Shown here: one piece after another, positions 54,066-64,000 of the stretch
How positions within the stretch are numbered: the first letter of the stretch is position 1
Layout of the letters: every line of letters starts with the position of its first letter
Source of the DNA: Vibrio injensis
GTDB lineage: Bacteria; Pseudomonadota; Gammaproteobacteria; Enterobacterales; Vibrionaceae
Length of the DNA stretch: 64,000 bases
NCBI RefSeq assembly: GCF_001895205.1
Contig: NZ_BDJF01000025.1
Location: 202,031 to 266,030, forward strand
Reading direction: 5' to 3'
Made by a program: the position numbers and the translations under genes
Notes under the pieces: generated by a model
Database searches by the model: none
Told to the model about the DNA's origin: nothing
What the model saw: the letters and a program-made list of their open reading frames with translations, nothing else

Positions 54066-54893
54066 ATGCCTACAGCCAAAGATCTCTCTCATCTTTTACC
54101 TGATGTGATCAGCATTGCCCGCTCTGCAGGCCAACTGATTCTTGATATTTACGAGAATAAATCTTACGAATCGTTTGTAAAAAGTGATGAAACCCCGGTC
54201 ACCAGCGCCGATCTCGCCGCCCACAAATTAGTCACTGAACGGTTAATGGAACTCACTCCAGACATTCCGGTTCTTTCCGAAGAAGCGGCGAATATTGGTT
54301 TAGAAACTCGCGAAACGTGGCAACGCTACTGGCTGGTTGACCCTCTCGATGGTACCCAAGAGTTTATTGCGCGCAGTGGAGATTTCGCGACGGTGATTGC
54401 CTTAGTTGAACATAACCGACCAGTAATGGGCGTAGTGTATGGGCCGGTTTCTGGCGTCACCTATTATGCCTATCAAGGTAAAGGGGCTTGGAAAATTCCC
54501 GATATGTCAGAAAGTCTACGTATTTATAGCCATAAACATGAGTTAGCTGGTCAATCCATAGCTATTGCTATCAGTCGCCGACAGGATATTAATCGCATCA
54601 CTCAGCGTTTAAGCCATCAATGGAATTACGATTTAATCCCACTGGGTTCCGCGGCGCTCAAAGCATGTTTAGTCGCCGAAGGGGCGGTTGATTGCTATCT
54701 ACGTTTAGGGCCAACCGGAGAGTGGGATACCGCCGCGACACAATGCATTGTCGAAGAAGCGGGAGGTCGGATCTTAAATACTCAACTCGACCCCTTGTCT
54801 TATAATGAGCGAGATACTTTAGAGAATCCCAATTTCATCGTATTAGGCGATGCCGATTTGCCTTGGGATGAAATATTAAAGATAAAAGATTAG
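54066..54893 (+). CDS. cysQ: 3'(2'),5'-bisphosphate nucleotidase CysQ
   Basis: This 275-residue lithium-sensitive phosphatase converts PAP to AMP and recycles the by-product of sulfate assimilation. The inositol-monophosphatase-family metal motifs WLVDPLDGTQEF and GEWDTAATQCIVEEAGG are present, as is the N-terminal DETPVTSADLAAHK. It forms a pair with nudE. A 10-bp stem ACGTGCAGGG/CCCTGCACGT (54896-54919) follows the stop. Confidence 0.96.
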   Translation: MPTAKDLSHLLPDVISIARSAGQLILDIYENKSYESFVKSDETPVTSADLAAHKLVTERLMELTPDIPVLSEEAANIGLETRETWQRYWLVDPLDGTQEFIARSGDFATVIALVEHNRPVMGVVYGPVSGVTYYAYQGKGAWKIPDMSESLRIYSHKHELAGQSIAIAISRRQDINRITQRLSHQWNYDLIPLGSAALKACLVAEGAVDCYLRLGPTGEWDTAATQCIVEEAGGRILNTQLDPLSYNERDTLENPNFIVLGDADLPWDEILKIKD

Positions 54894-54895
54894 CA

Positions 54896-54919
54896 ACGTG
54901 CAGGGCATCCCCTGCACGT
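54896..54919. terminator. Hairpin after cysQ
   Basis: A perfect 10-bp stem with a CATC loop, between convergent cysQ and gspN. No T-run follows. Confidence 0.55.
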
Positions 54920-54943
54920 CCATCTTACCCCTTCATAACCACT

Positions 54944-55702
54944 CTACAGACGTCCCTGTTGATTAAATGAGTAACGACCTTGGCTATCTGGACTGGGTAA
55001 ATAATCTAGCTGCTGAGCCAGTGATGCTGGAAATTGTGCGCCCGGCTTAAACCAAGCTTGAGCTGCAAAACGTCGATCCGCTTGTAACTGTAGCGAAAAC
55101 GCACTGCTTACTTGCTCCGTCTGTTGCCCACCGGTTATTTCAAACACACTCTGCTGACAAGTAAAATCCGCAACTATCGATCCTAACGCTAGCTCACCAA
55201 GTGGCGAGCCAACTTGACCTTGATCCCAAGTTACCGCACCTTGCGCTGTATCACACCAAGGAGCACGGTAGCGATAATCACGTAAAGTCAGCTCCACTTG
55301 TCCTTCAAGGGTCAGAGGAATAGGTAAAGTTAAATAAGGCTGGAGCTGCTTAGCTGGTAAGGAGATCACCAGACGCTCGGCAAATGGACCGGACCAACCA
55401 TAACCGACCACGCCGCGTCCTTGCCACTGTACATCACTACCCCGTCCAAAACGCACCGCTAGCCGTGCTTGGGCTTTTAACAGCGCCGACCATTGCCACT
55501 GCCATTGAATCGCCCCCGCATTCTGTTGTTGCCAACGAACTTGACTCGCACTACCGTTCCAAATCGTTCCTTGAATACCTTGCAATACTAACCCTGAGGG
55601 TAATGGAAGGTGCTTGATGACGAAATGAGCTGGCAGGTGAAGTAACGCACTCACAAAAGCAACCGAGAGAAATAGACTCAAATACCCAATAATACGCTTC
55701 AT
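54944..55702 (-). CDS. gspN: Type II secretion protein N
   Basis: The 252-residue protein has one N-terminal membrane helix (RIIGYLSLFLSVAFVSALLH) and a periplasmic beta-rich domain with GLVLQGIQGTIWNGSASQVR near the start. GspN is an inner-membrane protein present only in some type II systems and is often dispensable. It is the last gene of the operon; its start follows gspM by one base. Confidence 0.92.
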   Translation of the reverse strand: MKRIIGYLSLFLSVAFVSALLHLPAHFVIKHLPLPSGLVLQGIQGTIWNGSASQVRWQQQNAGAIQWQWQWSALLKAQARLAVRFGRGSDVQWQGRGVVGYGWSGPFAERLVISLPAKQLQPYLTLPIPLTLEGQVELTLRDYRYRAPWCDTAQGAVTWDQGQVGSPLGELALGSIVADFTCQQSVFEITGGQQTEQVSSAFSLQLQADRRFAAQAWFKPGAQFPASLAQQLDYLPSPDSQGRYSFNQQGRL

Positions 55703-55703
55703 G

Positions 55704-56198
55704 TTATCCGACTCGCTTAAACTGTAGACGTCTGACTTCTACCATGCCTGAGACTTTACCGCGTTCGAGATCCATAAACTCAACTTCAATCCCTTGTCGC
55801 TCTTTTAAGTGCGCTAGCCAAGCAACCAGCTGAGTGAATGGCACAGGTTGAATCCATACTTGCATGCGATCAGCACGCGGCTGCACTCGAACCAACTCAA
55901 TATTAAATTGACCGGTCGATGCCGCAATCACTTGGTTTAGCGGCTGAGATGAACGAACCACACCGCCTTGCTGACGTAGAGCGCTAATTTGATCAGCTGT
56001 ATTTTCAACCCATTGTAATAATTGGCGTTCACTTTGAATGCGAGTTTTGGCATCCTGACTGCGTTGATTGAGCGGTGCAATTCCTCCCCAATAGACTAAC
56101 CCAAGCACCAAACAAAGCACAGCGACCAATAATAAGCGTTGCTCACGCTGACTAATGCTTTGCCACCAAAGATAAAGCGGCGTTAATTTGTCTTTCAT
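55704..56198 (-). CDS. gspM: Type II secretion protein M
   Basis: A 164-residue bitopic inner-membrane protein: cytoplasmic N-terminus WWQSISQREQRLLL, helix LVAVLCLVLGLVYWGGI, then a coiled coil and a ferredoxin-like periplasmic domain. GspM forms the assembly platform with GspL and GspF. Its start overlaps the gspL stop by four bases. Confidence 0.94.
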   Translation of the reverse strand: MKDKLTPLYLWWQSISQREQRLLLVAVLCLVLGLVYWGGIAPLNQRSQDAKTRIQSERQLLQWVENTADQISALRQQGGVVRSSQPLNQVIAASTGQFNIELVRVQPRADRMQVWIQPVPFTQLVAWLAHLKERQGIEVEFMDLERGKVSGMVEVRRLQFKRVG

Positions 56199-57424
56199 TG
56201 CCCACCCCCTTCCTTAGGTCTCAAAACAAACGATCCCGATACCCGTTGCTCATTACGGCTGAGTTGACCTTGCTCAACAGAAAAGTACTCCGCTAACTTC
56301 ACTCTCGCTTGTTCAAACGATTGAAAATCGCTGCTAGTAACATCAAGACGCACTTCACTGCGATTACCGTCAAAACGCAAACTTTGCACTTGCATATCAG
56401 TCACGCTACCAATCGTCTCTGGTAATCGACTGAACCAAGTTAGGACATCTTCACCTTGCGCTGAACCAGAAAGCGCATTTAATTCATCCGTCATCTGTCG
56501 TCTCAAATAGCTGACGGTCGGAATACGCTGCTTATCAGGAAAAATGATTCTAAAAATACGTTCACTTTCATCACGATAGCTTTGTGCAAGCTGTGTATCT
56601 TTATGAACTTGTAAACCATAACTGGTCATCAAGACCACCAGCAAAAACAAACTGGCGATAACGGCCTTACGCCAAATCAACCAATATTTATTCCAAGAGG
56701 ATTTGGGTTTAAAAGGTCCAGTCAGTAGATTTATTTTATGAGTAAGTACTTGCTCAGTAAGCAGTACTAATAACGATGGACAAGCCATCGACTGCCAGGA
56801 TTGCTGCTCATCCAAAGGGAGATCGGGTAACGGAGTATAAGCCGTGAGTGGTAAATAATCGGTCTGATTTTTAACCCAGTCGGTAGTACAAAACCAAGTT
56901 AACCAATCCTTATCAATCGATAATCCGCTGTATTCGCCTTTACGTACCAGCCATTGATCACCCATTTGACCGGCGCTTAATCCCTCATCATGCACTGGCA
57001 AAGCTAACACATCGGGGACCACGCGCTTAACATCGAGTCCTAGCGTATGTAACTGCTCCAACATGGCTTGTAACCAAGTACGATCAACGCCAGCGACAAA
57101 GGCTTGATCACCTTGTTTGTCTAATACACTAAAATGCAGTTCATCAACATCTTGTGCGATCTCCTCTTCCAAGAGATACGGAAGCATGGCGTTAAACTGC
57201 CGACTGCCACCTGCTGGAATCGTTACTTGAGTTAACAGTAAGTCACTGGTTGATAACAAAACAACCGTTGAACGCTGAACTGCGTGCGGAGCCAGTTGTT
57301 CAAGTTGTTGCCAATCACTTAACTCCCCACAGGCAAGCACTTGTTGCTGAGTCGATGACCAGACTAACCAAGGGATAACTGTATTTTGTTGACTACTCAG
57401 CCGAACGATCAAGCTTTCGCTCAC
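56195..57424 (-). CDS. gspL: Type II secretion protein L
   Basis: A 409-residue assembly-platform protein with a cytoplasmic actin-like domain (residues 1-240) that binds the GspE ATPase, one membrane helix ([20 protein letters not shown]) and a periplasmic ferredoxin-like domain. The frame also opens at ATG 57436, but GTG 57424 lies just after an in-frame GGAGGAG and gives [11 protein letters not shown], matching the start of V. cholerae EpsL as I recall. It overlaps gspK. Confidence 0.93.
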   Translation of the reverse strand: MSESLIVRLSSQQNTVIPWLVWSSTQQQVLACGELSDWQQLEQLAPHAVQRSTVVLLSTSDLLLTQVTIPAGGSRQFNAMLPYLLEEEIAQDVDELHFSVLDKQGDQAFVAGVDRTWLQAMLEQLHTLGLDVKRVVPDVLALPVHDEGLSAGQMGDQWLVRKGEYSGLSIDKDWLTWFCTTDWVKNQTDYLPLTAYTPLPDLPLDEQQSWQSMACPSLLVLLTEQVLTHKINLLTGPFKPKSSWNKYWLIWRKAVIASLFLLVVLMTSYGLQVHKDTQLAQSYRDESERIFRIIFPDKQRIPTVSYLRRQMTDELNALSGSAQGEDVLTWFSRLPETIGSVTDMQVQSLRFDGNRSEVRLDVTSSDFQSFEQARVKLAEYFSVEQGQLSRNEQRVSGSFVLRPKEGGGQ

Positions 57425-58406
57425 TGACTCCTCCATAGCGCCGGCTCACCACCGTCGCATCCTTTTTATTACTGCTATAAAACAGACTACGAACACGCAC
57501 TCGAGACGTATCTACCATCACCTGTGCATCCAATTCAAAATAGTGACTATCGACACTTAAATACGCTCTTGCTTCTTCACGACGTGCATTATCGACAGCG
57601 GCAATCGCTGGCTCGGCGAGAAAACTCGCCACGCTATCCCAGCCATCAAAAGGGCGAGATTCTAGCACAGACTTGGCATTGGCCTCATTTAAATACGGGC
57701 TAAACATAGCTACCAATAAAGGGGCTTTCTCTGGCGGTAACGTATTGATATTTAAACGCCAATCTTGTGTTGGTAGCGCGCAAACATAAGGTGATAGCTG
57801 ATGCATTGCTTCGCCACTCACTTGATAAACCGCTCGTAATTCACTGGCATCGGCCAATAAACCATTTGGCGGTAAATACGCTGGTGTCATCGATTCATAC
57901 AAACTATCTTCTGCACCGTTGGAACGATTAACCCGATCATCGGCATCAATAAAATCCCATGTCGCATCGGCAATCGTCTCTGCTTGAAAATTATCAATCT
58001 CTACTTCATCTAACAACGCCCGCCATACTCGATAGAGATAAGGTGGCGTTGGCTCATTGCTCGGCAGCAAACCGGCAAATGCATTGAGATTAAAACAAGC
58101 TTGGGCATCGACTAAACTGCCCATTACCACGCCATAATCTAGCGGGTAAGTTTGATGTTGTTGAGACCAAGGCTGATTCAAACTGATCACATCACTGTCT
58201 TGATAACTCTGTTCAATCGCTGCTTTGGCTAACGCTTCGACGCCAAGTGTATACCAATACGCTTGCTGATAACCCAGCTGATGGTTAGCACGTTGAAACT
58301 GACTAAACATTCGCTGCGACATCGTCGCAGCAATCGAAACCATCACTGCCAGCAGCAGCAGTACAACGATTAACGCGACACCGCGCTGGGCATTAGGACG
58401 CACCAT
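57393..58406 (-). CDS. gspK: Type II secretion minor pseudopilin K
   Basis: This 337-residue large minor pseudopilin caps the pseudopilus tip with I and J. The prepilin leader is QRG followed by [19 protein letters not shown]; the usual Glu at mature position 5 is absent, as is normal for GspK. The following domain is rich in Asp and Asn, with [19 protein letters not shown] typical of the helical insert. It overlaps both gspJ and gspL. Confidence 0.95.
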   Translation of the reverse strand: MVRPNAQRGVALIVVLLLLAVMVSIAATMSQRMFSQFQRANHQLGYQQAYWYTLGVEALAKAAIEQSYQDSDVISLNQPWSQQHQTYPLDYGVVMGSLVDAQACFNLNAFAGLLPSNEPTPPYLYRVWRALLDEVEIDNFQAETIADATWDFIDADDRVNRSNGAEDSLYESMTPAYLPPNGLLADASELRAVYQVSGEAMHQLSPYVCALPTQDWRLNINTLPPEKAPLLVAMFSPYLNEANAKSVLESRPFDGWDSVASFLAEPAIAAVDNARREEARAYLSVDSHYFELDAQVMVDTSRVRVRSLFYSSNKKDATVVSRRYGGVSERKLDRSAE

Positions 58407-59025
58407 CGGCTTCTCCTAATGAAGCACCGGTTAAGACGTAGACTCGCTCAATCTCACCGTAATCTTTCAGTGTTAAACGTACGCTCACCGCTTCAGGCAA
58501 CCGACGTTCCGACTCCCATTGCTCTGACCATTCTCCACGTTGATAAAAGCGCATCGACCAGCTTTCAACCTCGCTCAGCACAGGCGCAATGACTGGCTCT
58601 TGTGCAACGGGGGTATCAGGATAACGCCACCACACTCTTTCTAAGACATGATCTTTTAAACGATAACCGACTTTAAGCACCTCACCACGTGGAAACTGTT
58701 GCTGAGGGTTGTGCCAACCTAAGCGGGTAAATAACACACCTTTTTCATCTGAATCGAGCAAATAATCTCGCCACTGAATAAGTTGTCCGGTCGGTGCCTC
58801 TCCATTGGTACGAAAGGCGCGTGCCGCCATTTGTCGAAAATCGGCGTCCATCATCACCATTGCGCGCTGTAGCTCGCTCAATCGAGCTTCACGTTGCGCA
58901 GAGACTTGATTACTCAGTTGTACCTGATAAAGCACCTGATAAGCAGCAATACTTAAACTGGCAAAAATCGCTATCGCTACCAAGACTTCGATTAAAGTAA
59001 ATCCACGCGCTTTATTTGCTGACAT
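58393..59025 (-). CDS. gspJ: Type II secretion minor pseudopilin J
   Basis: This 210-residue pseudopilin starts with the type IV prepilin leader [21 protein letters not shown], with cleavage after Gly and Glu at mature position 5. Domain features such as [20 protein letters not shown] agree with GspJ. It overlaps gspI by 14 bases. Confidence 0.96.
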   Translation of the reverse strand: MSANKARGFTLIEVLVAIAIFASLSIAAYQVLYQVQLSNQVSAQREARLSELQRAMVMMDADFRQMAARAFRTNGEAPTGQLIQWRDYLLDSDEKGVLFTRLGWHNPQQQFPRGEVLKVGYRLKDHVLERVWWRYPDTPVAQEPVIAPVLSEVESWSMRFYQRGEWSEQWESERRLPEAVSVRLTLKDYGEIERVYVLTGASLGEADGAS

Positions 59026-59368
59026 AGCTTCTTACCGTGACCAAAGGTTGGCCTTTTTCGGCACTAGCAACGCTGACATCAAAGGCAGATAGCACTGGTG
59101 CAGTGGTTGCAATCGGTGCAATACGCCAGTACCAAGTGCGGCCGGCAAGCTCATCTTTGCCCTCTTTGGCAGCCAACGACGTCGGGTTTAGCATGACTTT
59201 AGCCATCTGGTTATCGGCTACCATTGCCGCAAACATTTTATCTTCCAGATAACCAATGGTATTAACGTGCTGAGTCACCGTTCGAATCACACTGATTGCC
59301 GCGGTAGCAAAAATCGCTAACGCGACCAAGACTTCCAGTAGTGTGAAACCACGCTTCACTTTACTCAT
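59012..59368 (-). CDS. gspI: Type II secretion minor pseudopilin I
   Basis: This 118-residue minor pseudopilin starts MSKVKRG|FTLLEVLVALAIF. The frame is open upstream to 59605, but that part lies inside gspH in another frame and lacks the leader, so ATG 59368 is chosen; it overlaps the gspH stop by eight bases. Ends [20 protein letters not shown]. It nucleates the I-J-K tip complex. Confidence 0.95.
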   Translation of the reverse strand: MSKVKRGFTLLEVLVALAIFATAAISVIRTVTQHVNTIGYLEDKMFAAMVADNQMAKVMLNPTSLAAKEGKDELAGRTWYWRIAPIATTAPVLSAFDVSVASAEKGQPLVTVRSYVSK

Positions 59369-59936
59369 CGCTCTCTCCTGGGGCGAATAGACGAATATGT
59401 CCATTATCTTCGACCACGACTTGCCATGCTTGTTCGGCACTTTGCTGATCGGGGTAAAGTAATAAACGGAACGGGGTGATTTCACCACTGGAGAGAATAA
59501 ACACTTGTGGTGCAGGTTCGGTTTGCTGCTCTTTATACTCAGCAAATCTCTCTTCATCAAACAAAGAGCCTGGAGTGAAGAGTCGATTTTTATCCTGCCA
59601 AACACCGCTACCGAGAGTAAAATCGAGATTGAGTGAATCCGCTAAGCTAAGTTGAGCAGCAAAACCGATTTTATCGATCTTCTGCCAGCCTTTCTCGGTC
59701 AGTTGTACAAAAGTAAAACGTTTATTGGGTTCATCAATCCGTAAGCCAAAATCAAAACCACTGAGCAGTGCCTCTTCATTGAGTAACTGTAAACGCTGAA
59801 ACAAGCTCTGCGCGGCCACATTAGCTTGATCATTTTGTCGAGCTGGTAATGTCGCGATCACTGCAACGGCACTGACCGAAATCAATACCAGCACCAGCAT
59901 GATCTCAAGTAGCGTAAAGCCTCGGGTAAATTTCAT
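59361..59936 (-). CDS. gspH: Type II secretion minor pseudopilin H
   Basis: A 191-residue minor pseudopilin with leader MKFTRG|FTLLEIMLVLVLISVSA and the GspH domain with RLQLLNEEALLSGFDFGLRI. It links the tip complex to the major pseudopilin. A 52-base gap separates it from gspG. Confidence 0.95.
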   Translation of the reverse strand: MKFTRGFTLLEIMLVLVLISVSAVAVIATLPARQNDQANVAAQSLFQRLQLLNEEALLSGFDFGLRIDEPNKRFTFVQLTEKGWQKIDKIGFAAQLSLADSLNLDFTLGSGVWQDKNRLFTPGSLFDEERFAEYKEQQTEPAPQVFILSSGEITPFRLLLYPDQQSAEQAWQVVVEDNGHIRLFAPGESDE

Positions 59937-59988
59937 TACTGATGACTGCTCAATGGGTTATCGGTAAGCAACAGGAATGTCACGGGAT

Positions 59989-60432
59989 TTATTGAAAATC
60001 CTGCAAATTCCAGTTACCAATCACGGCGTTCGAACCTTCGCCACCTTCTTGACCATCCGCCCCTAAAGTAAAAACATCAATCCGACCATGATCGCCTGGG
60101 CTTAAGTATTGATAATCATTGCCCCAAGGATCTTTCGGTAGACGACGAATGTATCCACCTTCACGATAATTACGCGGCTCCGGATTCGATGGCTTGGTCA
60201 CCAATGCCTCTAAGCCTTGATCTGTGGTTGGGTAAACATTGTTATCTAAACGATACATATCCAAGGCATTTTCTAAGGCAACAATATCGGTAATGGCTTT
60301 TTGTTGATCGGCCTTTTCTTTGTTACCCAATAAATTAGGCACTACGAAACTGGCCAAAATGCCTAAAATCACCACCACCACCATCACTTCCAGTAAGGTA
60401 AAACCTGACTGTTTACTTGCTCTTCTATTCAT
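59989..60432 (-). CDS. gspG: Type II secretion major pseudopilin G
   Basis: This 147-residue major pseudopilin begins MNRRASKQSG|FTLLEVMVV, with cleavage after Gly and Glu5. Calcium-site and loop features such as LDMYRLDNNVYPTTDQGLEA and YIRRLPKDPWGNDYQYLSPG are conserved. ATG 60432 follows GGAGTAAC; an in-frame ATG at 60453 is less likely. It polymerises into the pseudopilus that pushes substrate through GspD. Confidence 0.96.
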   Translation of the reverse strand: MNRRASKQSGFTLLEVMVVVVILGILASFVVPNLLGNKEKADQQKAITDIVALENALDMYRLDNNVYPTTDQGLEALVTKPSNPEPRNYREGGYIRRLPKDPWGNDYQYLSPGDHGRIDVFTLGADGQEGGEGSNAVIGNWNLQDFQ

Positions 60433-60467
60433 AGTTACTCCATTTCGATCCAAGCATCGTACACCGA

Positions 60468-61688
60468 TTAACGGCTCATTAAGTTATTCATTTCTAAAAT
60501 CGGCATCAAGGTTGCCATAACAATAAACAGCACCAATCCAGCCATTAACGCGATTAACGCAGGGGTAAAAATTCCTAGTGCGATATTCACCGTCGATTCG
60601 AAGTTAGCATCCTGATTATCGGCAGCACGAGTCAGCATACTCTCTAACTCGCCACTTTGTTCACCACTGGCAATCATATGTAACATCATTGGCGGGAATA
60701 ACTTGGTTTGAGACAACGCTTTACGCAAACTCGAACCTTCACGCACGTTATCAGCGGCCAGTAAAACCTGCTGCTTAACGTATTGATTGGTCATCACATC
60801 CACTGCTACACGCATGCCATCGAGGATCGGAATGGCACTGGAAGTACAAATGGATAGCGTGCGCGCAAAACGTGACGTATTCAGTCCTTTGGCAATTTTG
60901 CCAACCATCGGCATAAACAGCAGCTTTTTATGCCAGTACAGACGAACGTTAGGTTTACGTAGTAACCATTTGATAAAGTAAATACCCACTAATACACTGG
61001 CTAATAAGCTTAATCCCCACTGCTGAACAAAATCACTTGAAGAGAGTAAAAATTGGGTTGATGCAGGGAGCGCCTGCCCCATCTGTACAAATTGACCGAC
61101 AATTTTTGGTACCACCGCAGCAAGTAGAAAAGCCACGATTCCCACAGCAAATACCACTAAGACAATCGGATACAACAAAGCTTGCATCAACTTAGATCGC
61201 ATCTTTTGCCGATTTTCAGCGTAATCCGCTAATCGCTCTAAAATCGCATCCAAATGCCCGGATTTTTCACCTGCGGCGACCATTGAACGAAACAGATCAT
61301 CAAAGATATGTGGGTAGTCGGCCAAGCTATCGGCTAACGTATAACCTTCGGTGACTTTAGCTCGCACTGCGGCGAGCATATTCCGAATCCGAGGTTTTTC
61401 CGATTGCTCTGATACCGCACGTAAACACTCTTCTAACGGCATCCCTGACTGAACCAACGTCGACAGCTGACGAGTCAATAAAGCCAGATCTGGTGTACTA
61501 ATTCCACGCGGTTTAACCCAACTGCTTTGCTGAGCTTTAGCCGCTTTGGCTTGTGTCTCAACCACTTCAATTGGCAGCAAGCCTTGCTCTTTTAAGCGTT
61601 GACGGACTTGACGAGCATTATCACCTTCGATAATGCCTTTTTTTTGCCGACCTTTGGCATCTAATGCTCGATATTCAAACGCAGCCAT
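60468..61688 (-). CDS. gspF: Type II secretion inner-membrane platform protein F
   Basis: This 406-residue polytopic protein starts AAFEYRALDAKGRQKKGIIE and has two repeated cytoplasmic helical domains (LSTLVQSGMPLEECLRAVSE and LSICTSSAIPILDGMRVAVD) with three membrane helices. It is the core of the assembly platform. Its ATG immediately follows the gspE stop. Confidence 0.97.
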   Translation of the reverse strand: MAAFEYRALDAKGRQKKGIIEGDNARQVRQRLKEQGLLPIEVVETQAKAAKAQQSSWVKPRGISTPDLALLTRQLSTLVQSGMPLEECLRAVSEQSEKPRIRNMLAAVRAKVTEGYTLADSLADYPHIFDDLFRSMVAAGEKSGHLDAILERLADYAENRQKMRSKLMQALLYPIVLVVFAVGIVAFLLAAVVPKIVGQFVQMGQALPASTQFLLSSSDFVQQWGLSLLASVLVGIYFIKWLLRKPNVRLYWHKKLLFMPMVGKIAKGLNTSRFARTLSICTSSAIPILDGMRVAVDVMTNQYVKQQVLLAADNVREGSSLRKALSQTKLFPPMMLHMIASGEQSGELESMLTRAADNQDANFESTVNIALGIFTPALIALMAGLVLFIVMATLMPILEMNNLMSR

Positions 61689-63200
61689 TTATGACTCCTT
61701 GGTCACGCGCAACACCTCTTCAAGTGAAGTGATCCCTTGGCGGACTTTATCCAAACCATCATCACGAATACTTGGTGTTTGTTCACGAATCGCTTGTTCT
61801 ATCGCTTGCTCCCCCGCTTCGCGATGAATAAGTGCTTGAACTTTATCATCCACTAACATCAGTTCATGAATCCCCGTTCGCCCACGGTACCCCTTAAAAT
61901 TGCATTTATCACAACCTGCAGCGCGATAGAGGGTTAATGGCTCTTTTTTACTGACCGAAAACAGCTTACGCTGCTCTTTATCCGCCTCGTATGGCTGCTT
62001 ACAATCTGGGCATAAAGTACGTACCAAACGCTGTGCCAGCACGCCCAACAACGAAGAGGAAATTAAAAAAGGTTCGATCCCCATGTCACGTAAACGAGTA
62101 ATCGCACCAATCGCGGTATTGGTATGCAACGTTGACATCACTAAGTGACCAGTCAAAGAAGCTTGCACCGCTATTTGCGCCGTTTCCAAATCACGAATTT
62201 CTCCGACCATCACCACATCCGGATCTTGACGTAAAATCGCCCTTAGACCACGAGCAAAAGTCATATCCACTTTCGGGTTAACTTGCGTCTGGCCAATACC
62301 GTCAATATCAAATTCAATTGGGTCTTCTACCGTGAGGATATTCCGTTCACTGCTATTCAGTTCTTGCAGCCCGGCGTATAACGTAGTCGATTTCCCCGAC
62401 CCCGTCGGTCCAGTGACCAATAAAATACCGTGTGGCCGAGCAATTAAATTACGGAAATTATCGTGATTCGCTTTGGTCATGCCTAAGCTGTATAAATCTA
62501 ACCGAGTGGCATTTTTATCCAACAAACGCATGACCACCCGCTCACCATGAGAAGAAGGCATAGTAGAAACACGCACGTCGACTGCCCGCCCGCCGATACG
62601 CAGAGAAATACGCCCATCTTGAGGAACGCGTTTCTCGGCAATATCGAGTTTAGCCATCACCTTTACCCGTGAAATAAGCAGGGGCGATAATTTACGGCTC
62701 GGTGATAGCACCTCACGCAGGACACCATCGACACGAAAACGGATCGATAACACTTTCTCAAACGTTTCAATATGAATATCCGATGCGCCTTCTTTGATCG
62801 CCTCACCTAGCATAGCATTGATCAATTTAATGATCGGCGCATCGTCTTCGGACTCGAGTAAATCTTCACTTTGCGGCAACTCTTCAGCAAGAGAAAAGAA
62901 ATCATCGCTATCGGCACCAATGTCTTCCATTAACTGACGCGCTTCAGATGAATCTCGTTGGTAGACTTGGGTGATTTTGGCTTCAAATGCTTCAGCACTG
63001 ATCTCACTCAACGCAAACGGCTGTTTGATTACGCGTTTAATTTCAACCAGAGCAGGAATCGACAATGGCGCAACGCAATACACCGTGGCATTGTGTTGCG
63101 CTTCATCCCACTCTAAAACTAACTTATGGCGCTGAGCAAAACTGAACGGTAAGCGACGAATCCGCTGCAATCCCTGCGTATCAATCACATCCACACTCAT
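61689..63200 (-). CDS. gspE: Type II secretion ATPase E
   Basis: The 503-residue hexameric ATPase drives pseudopilus assembly. N-terminal L-binding domain, Walker [16 protein letters not shown], Asp box and Walker [18 protein letters not shown], His box [15 protein letters not shown] and the zinc-binding four-Cys domain ([20 protein letters not shown]) are intact. Its ATG shares one base with the gspD stop. Confidence 0.98.
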   Translation of the reverse strand: MSVDVIDTQGLQRIRRLPFSFAQRHKLVLEWDEAQHNATVYCVAPLSIPALVEIKRVIKQPFALSEISAEAFEAKITQVYQRDSSEARQLMEDIGADSDDFFSLAEELPQSEDLLESEDDAPIIKLINAMLGEAIKEGASDIHIETFEKVLSIRFRVDGVLREVLSPSRKLSPLLISRVKVMAKLDIAEKRVPQDGRISLRIGGRAVDVRVSTMPSSHGERVVMRLLDKNATRLDLYSLGMTKANHDNFRNLIARPHGILLVTGPTGSGKSTTLYAGLQELNSSERNILTVEDPIEFDIDGIGQTQVNPKVDMTFARGLRAILRQDPDVVMVGEIRDLETAQIAVQASLTGHLVMSTLHTNTAIGAITRLRDMGIEPFLISSSLLGVLAQRLVRTLCPDCKQPYEADKEQRKLFSVSKKEPLTLYRAAGCDKCNFKGYRGRTGIHELMLVDDKVQALIHREAGEQAIEQAIREQTPSIRDDGLDKVRQGITSLEEVLRVTKES

Positions 63201-64000
63201 TATTTATTATCCATTTGATCAAGAAAAGCTTGCAATTCAGCAGGATGACGACGCGATTCACCATATTTCGGTAATACAGGAATATTGTTATTATCCATTA
63301 ACTTCAGCCCCTGATCGGCTTTAAATAGCTGCTCAGCACGGATGTAGTTGTACTTGCGCTGAGTGATGCCATCCGCGGTCATACCATCACGAATAATGGT
63401 AGGCTTAATAAACACCATCAGGTTTTTCTTTTCTACCGTGGTATTGGTTGAACGGAATAGATAACCTAATAATGGAATATCACCAAGGATCGGCACCTTA
63501 GATTCGCTCTCTGCGGTACGCTCGTCGATCAACCCGCCAAGCACCAGCATCTGCCCATCTTGTACCATCACCGTGGTATTCAACTGACGCTTAGCAAAAC
63601 GGACATCGACCGCTCCCTGAGCGCCAAGCACATTGGAAACTTCTTGTTCAATCGAGAGCTGAACGGAATCACCTTCGTTAATTTGTGGCACGACTTTCAG
63701 TTTAATGCCGACTTCTTTGCGCTCTACGGTTTGGAATGGATTATCGTTATTCGAACCAGCGGTTGAACCGGTTAATACTGGTACTTCTTCACCTACAATA
63801 AATGAGGCTTCACCGTTATCCATTACCGTAATACTGGGTGATGACAAGATATTGGTACTGGAGGTACTCGATACCGCGCTGATCAGCGCCGTCCAGTCGC
63901 CCATCATTACTCCAAGTGCGGCACCATTGACCCCTGATAAAGCCGAGGCAAGTGTTGAGTAGTTACCGCTTTTTTCTACCGTATATGGACGACGATTACC
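63200..64000 (-). CDS. gspD: Type II secretion secretin D (C-terminal part, gene continues past the window)
   Basis: The frame is open from 64000, so only the C-terminal ~266 residues are seen. The secretin domain has [56 protein letters not shown] and [20 protein letters not shown] with [13 protein letters not shown]. The last ~60 residues form the S domain that binds the pilotin. This outer-membrane channel exports folded proteins. gspC is expected upstream, outside the window. Confidence 0.97.
   Translation of the reverse strand, partial: GNRRPYTVEKSGNYSTLASALSGVNGAALGVMMGDWTALISAVSSTSSTNILSSPSITVMDNGEASFIVGEEVPVLTGSTAGSNNDNPFQTVERKEVGIKLKVVPQINEGDSVQLSIEQEVSNVLGAQGAVDVRFAKRQLNTTVMVQDGQMLVLGGLIDERTAESESKVPILGDIPLLGYLFRSTNTTVEKKNLMVFIKPTIIRDGMTADGITQRKYNYIRAEQLFKADQGLKLMDNNNIPVLPKYGESRRHPAELQAFLDQMDNK

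Overview
The window is a stretch of a Vibrio-type gammaproteobacterial chromosome carrying the right-hand end of a prophage. The host call rests on gene content and order: dsbD, NhaP2-type antiporter, a DUF4212/VC_2705-type symporter pair, gmk-rpoZ-spoT-trmH-recG, xanP, ompR-envZ, greB/tex, bioH, comF, nfuA, nudE-cysQ and a gsp (eps) type II secretion operon. From memory this closely follows Vibrio cholerae chromosome I. The Entner-Doudoroff/gluconate cluster sits between ompR and greB, which is not where I recall it in V. cholerae O1, so a non-cholerae Vibrio is likely. The species cannot be fixed from the sequence.

Region 1 (1-9400) is a visibly GC-richer P2/Mu-like tail module: the end of a repeat-rich tape-measure protein, then homologues of gpU, gpX, gpD, gpW, gpJ and gpI, and tail-fibre proteins. 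It ends in a complete diversity-generating retroelement (DGR): a C-type-lectin/formylglycine-enzyme-fold target gene with a 3' variable repeat (VR), a GC hairpin with a GAGA loop, avd, the template repeat (TR) and a reverse transcriptase. Within the aligned 116 bp, VR and TR differ at ten positions, every one an adenine in TR. Sequences flanking the TR can form a 13-bp stem that encloses it. The element stops inside aspA, leaving only the 3' part of that gene.

Region 2 (9401-18476) is anaerobic C4-dicarboxylate and arginine metabolism: the aspA remnant, a Dcu transporter, a YfcC-family carrier, the arginine deiminase pathway (arcA, arcC, catabolic ornithine carbamoyltransferase) and a dedicated ArgR-family regulator. 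A perfect FNR-type site lies upstream of the carrier.

Region 3 (18550-30998) holds dsbD, a pullulanase lipoprotein with MalT-like boxes upstream, a CrbR-like response regulator, an NhaP2-type antiporter, a two-subunit sodium:solute symporter and yhhQ. A candidate preQ1 riboswitch overlaps the yhhQ ribosome binding site.

Region 4 (31394-41406) is core housekeeping: gmk, rpoZ, spoT, trmH, recG, xanP (with a PurR operator) and ompR-envZ. Region 5 (41670-47159) is gluconate uptake and the Entner-Doudoroff pathway (eda, gluconate permease, gntK, edd, gntR) with paired GntR operators. Region 6 (47192-54893) has greB, tex, a hypothetical gene, bioH, comF, nfuA, nudE and cysQ. Region 7 (54944 to the window end) is the gsp operon on the minus strand from gspN back to a partial gspD. 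The pullulanase lipoprotein is a plausible client of this secretion system.
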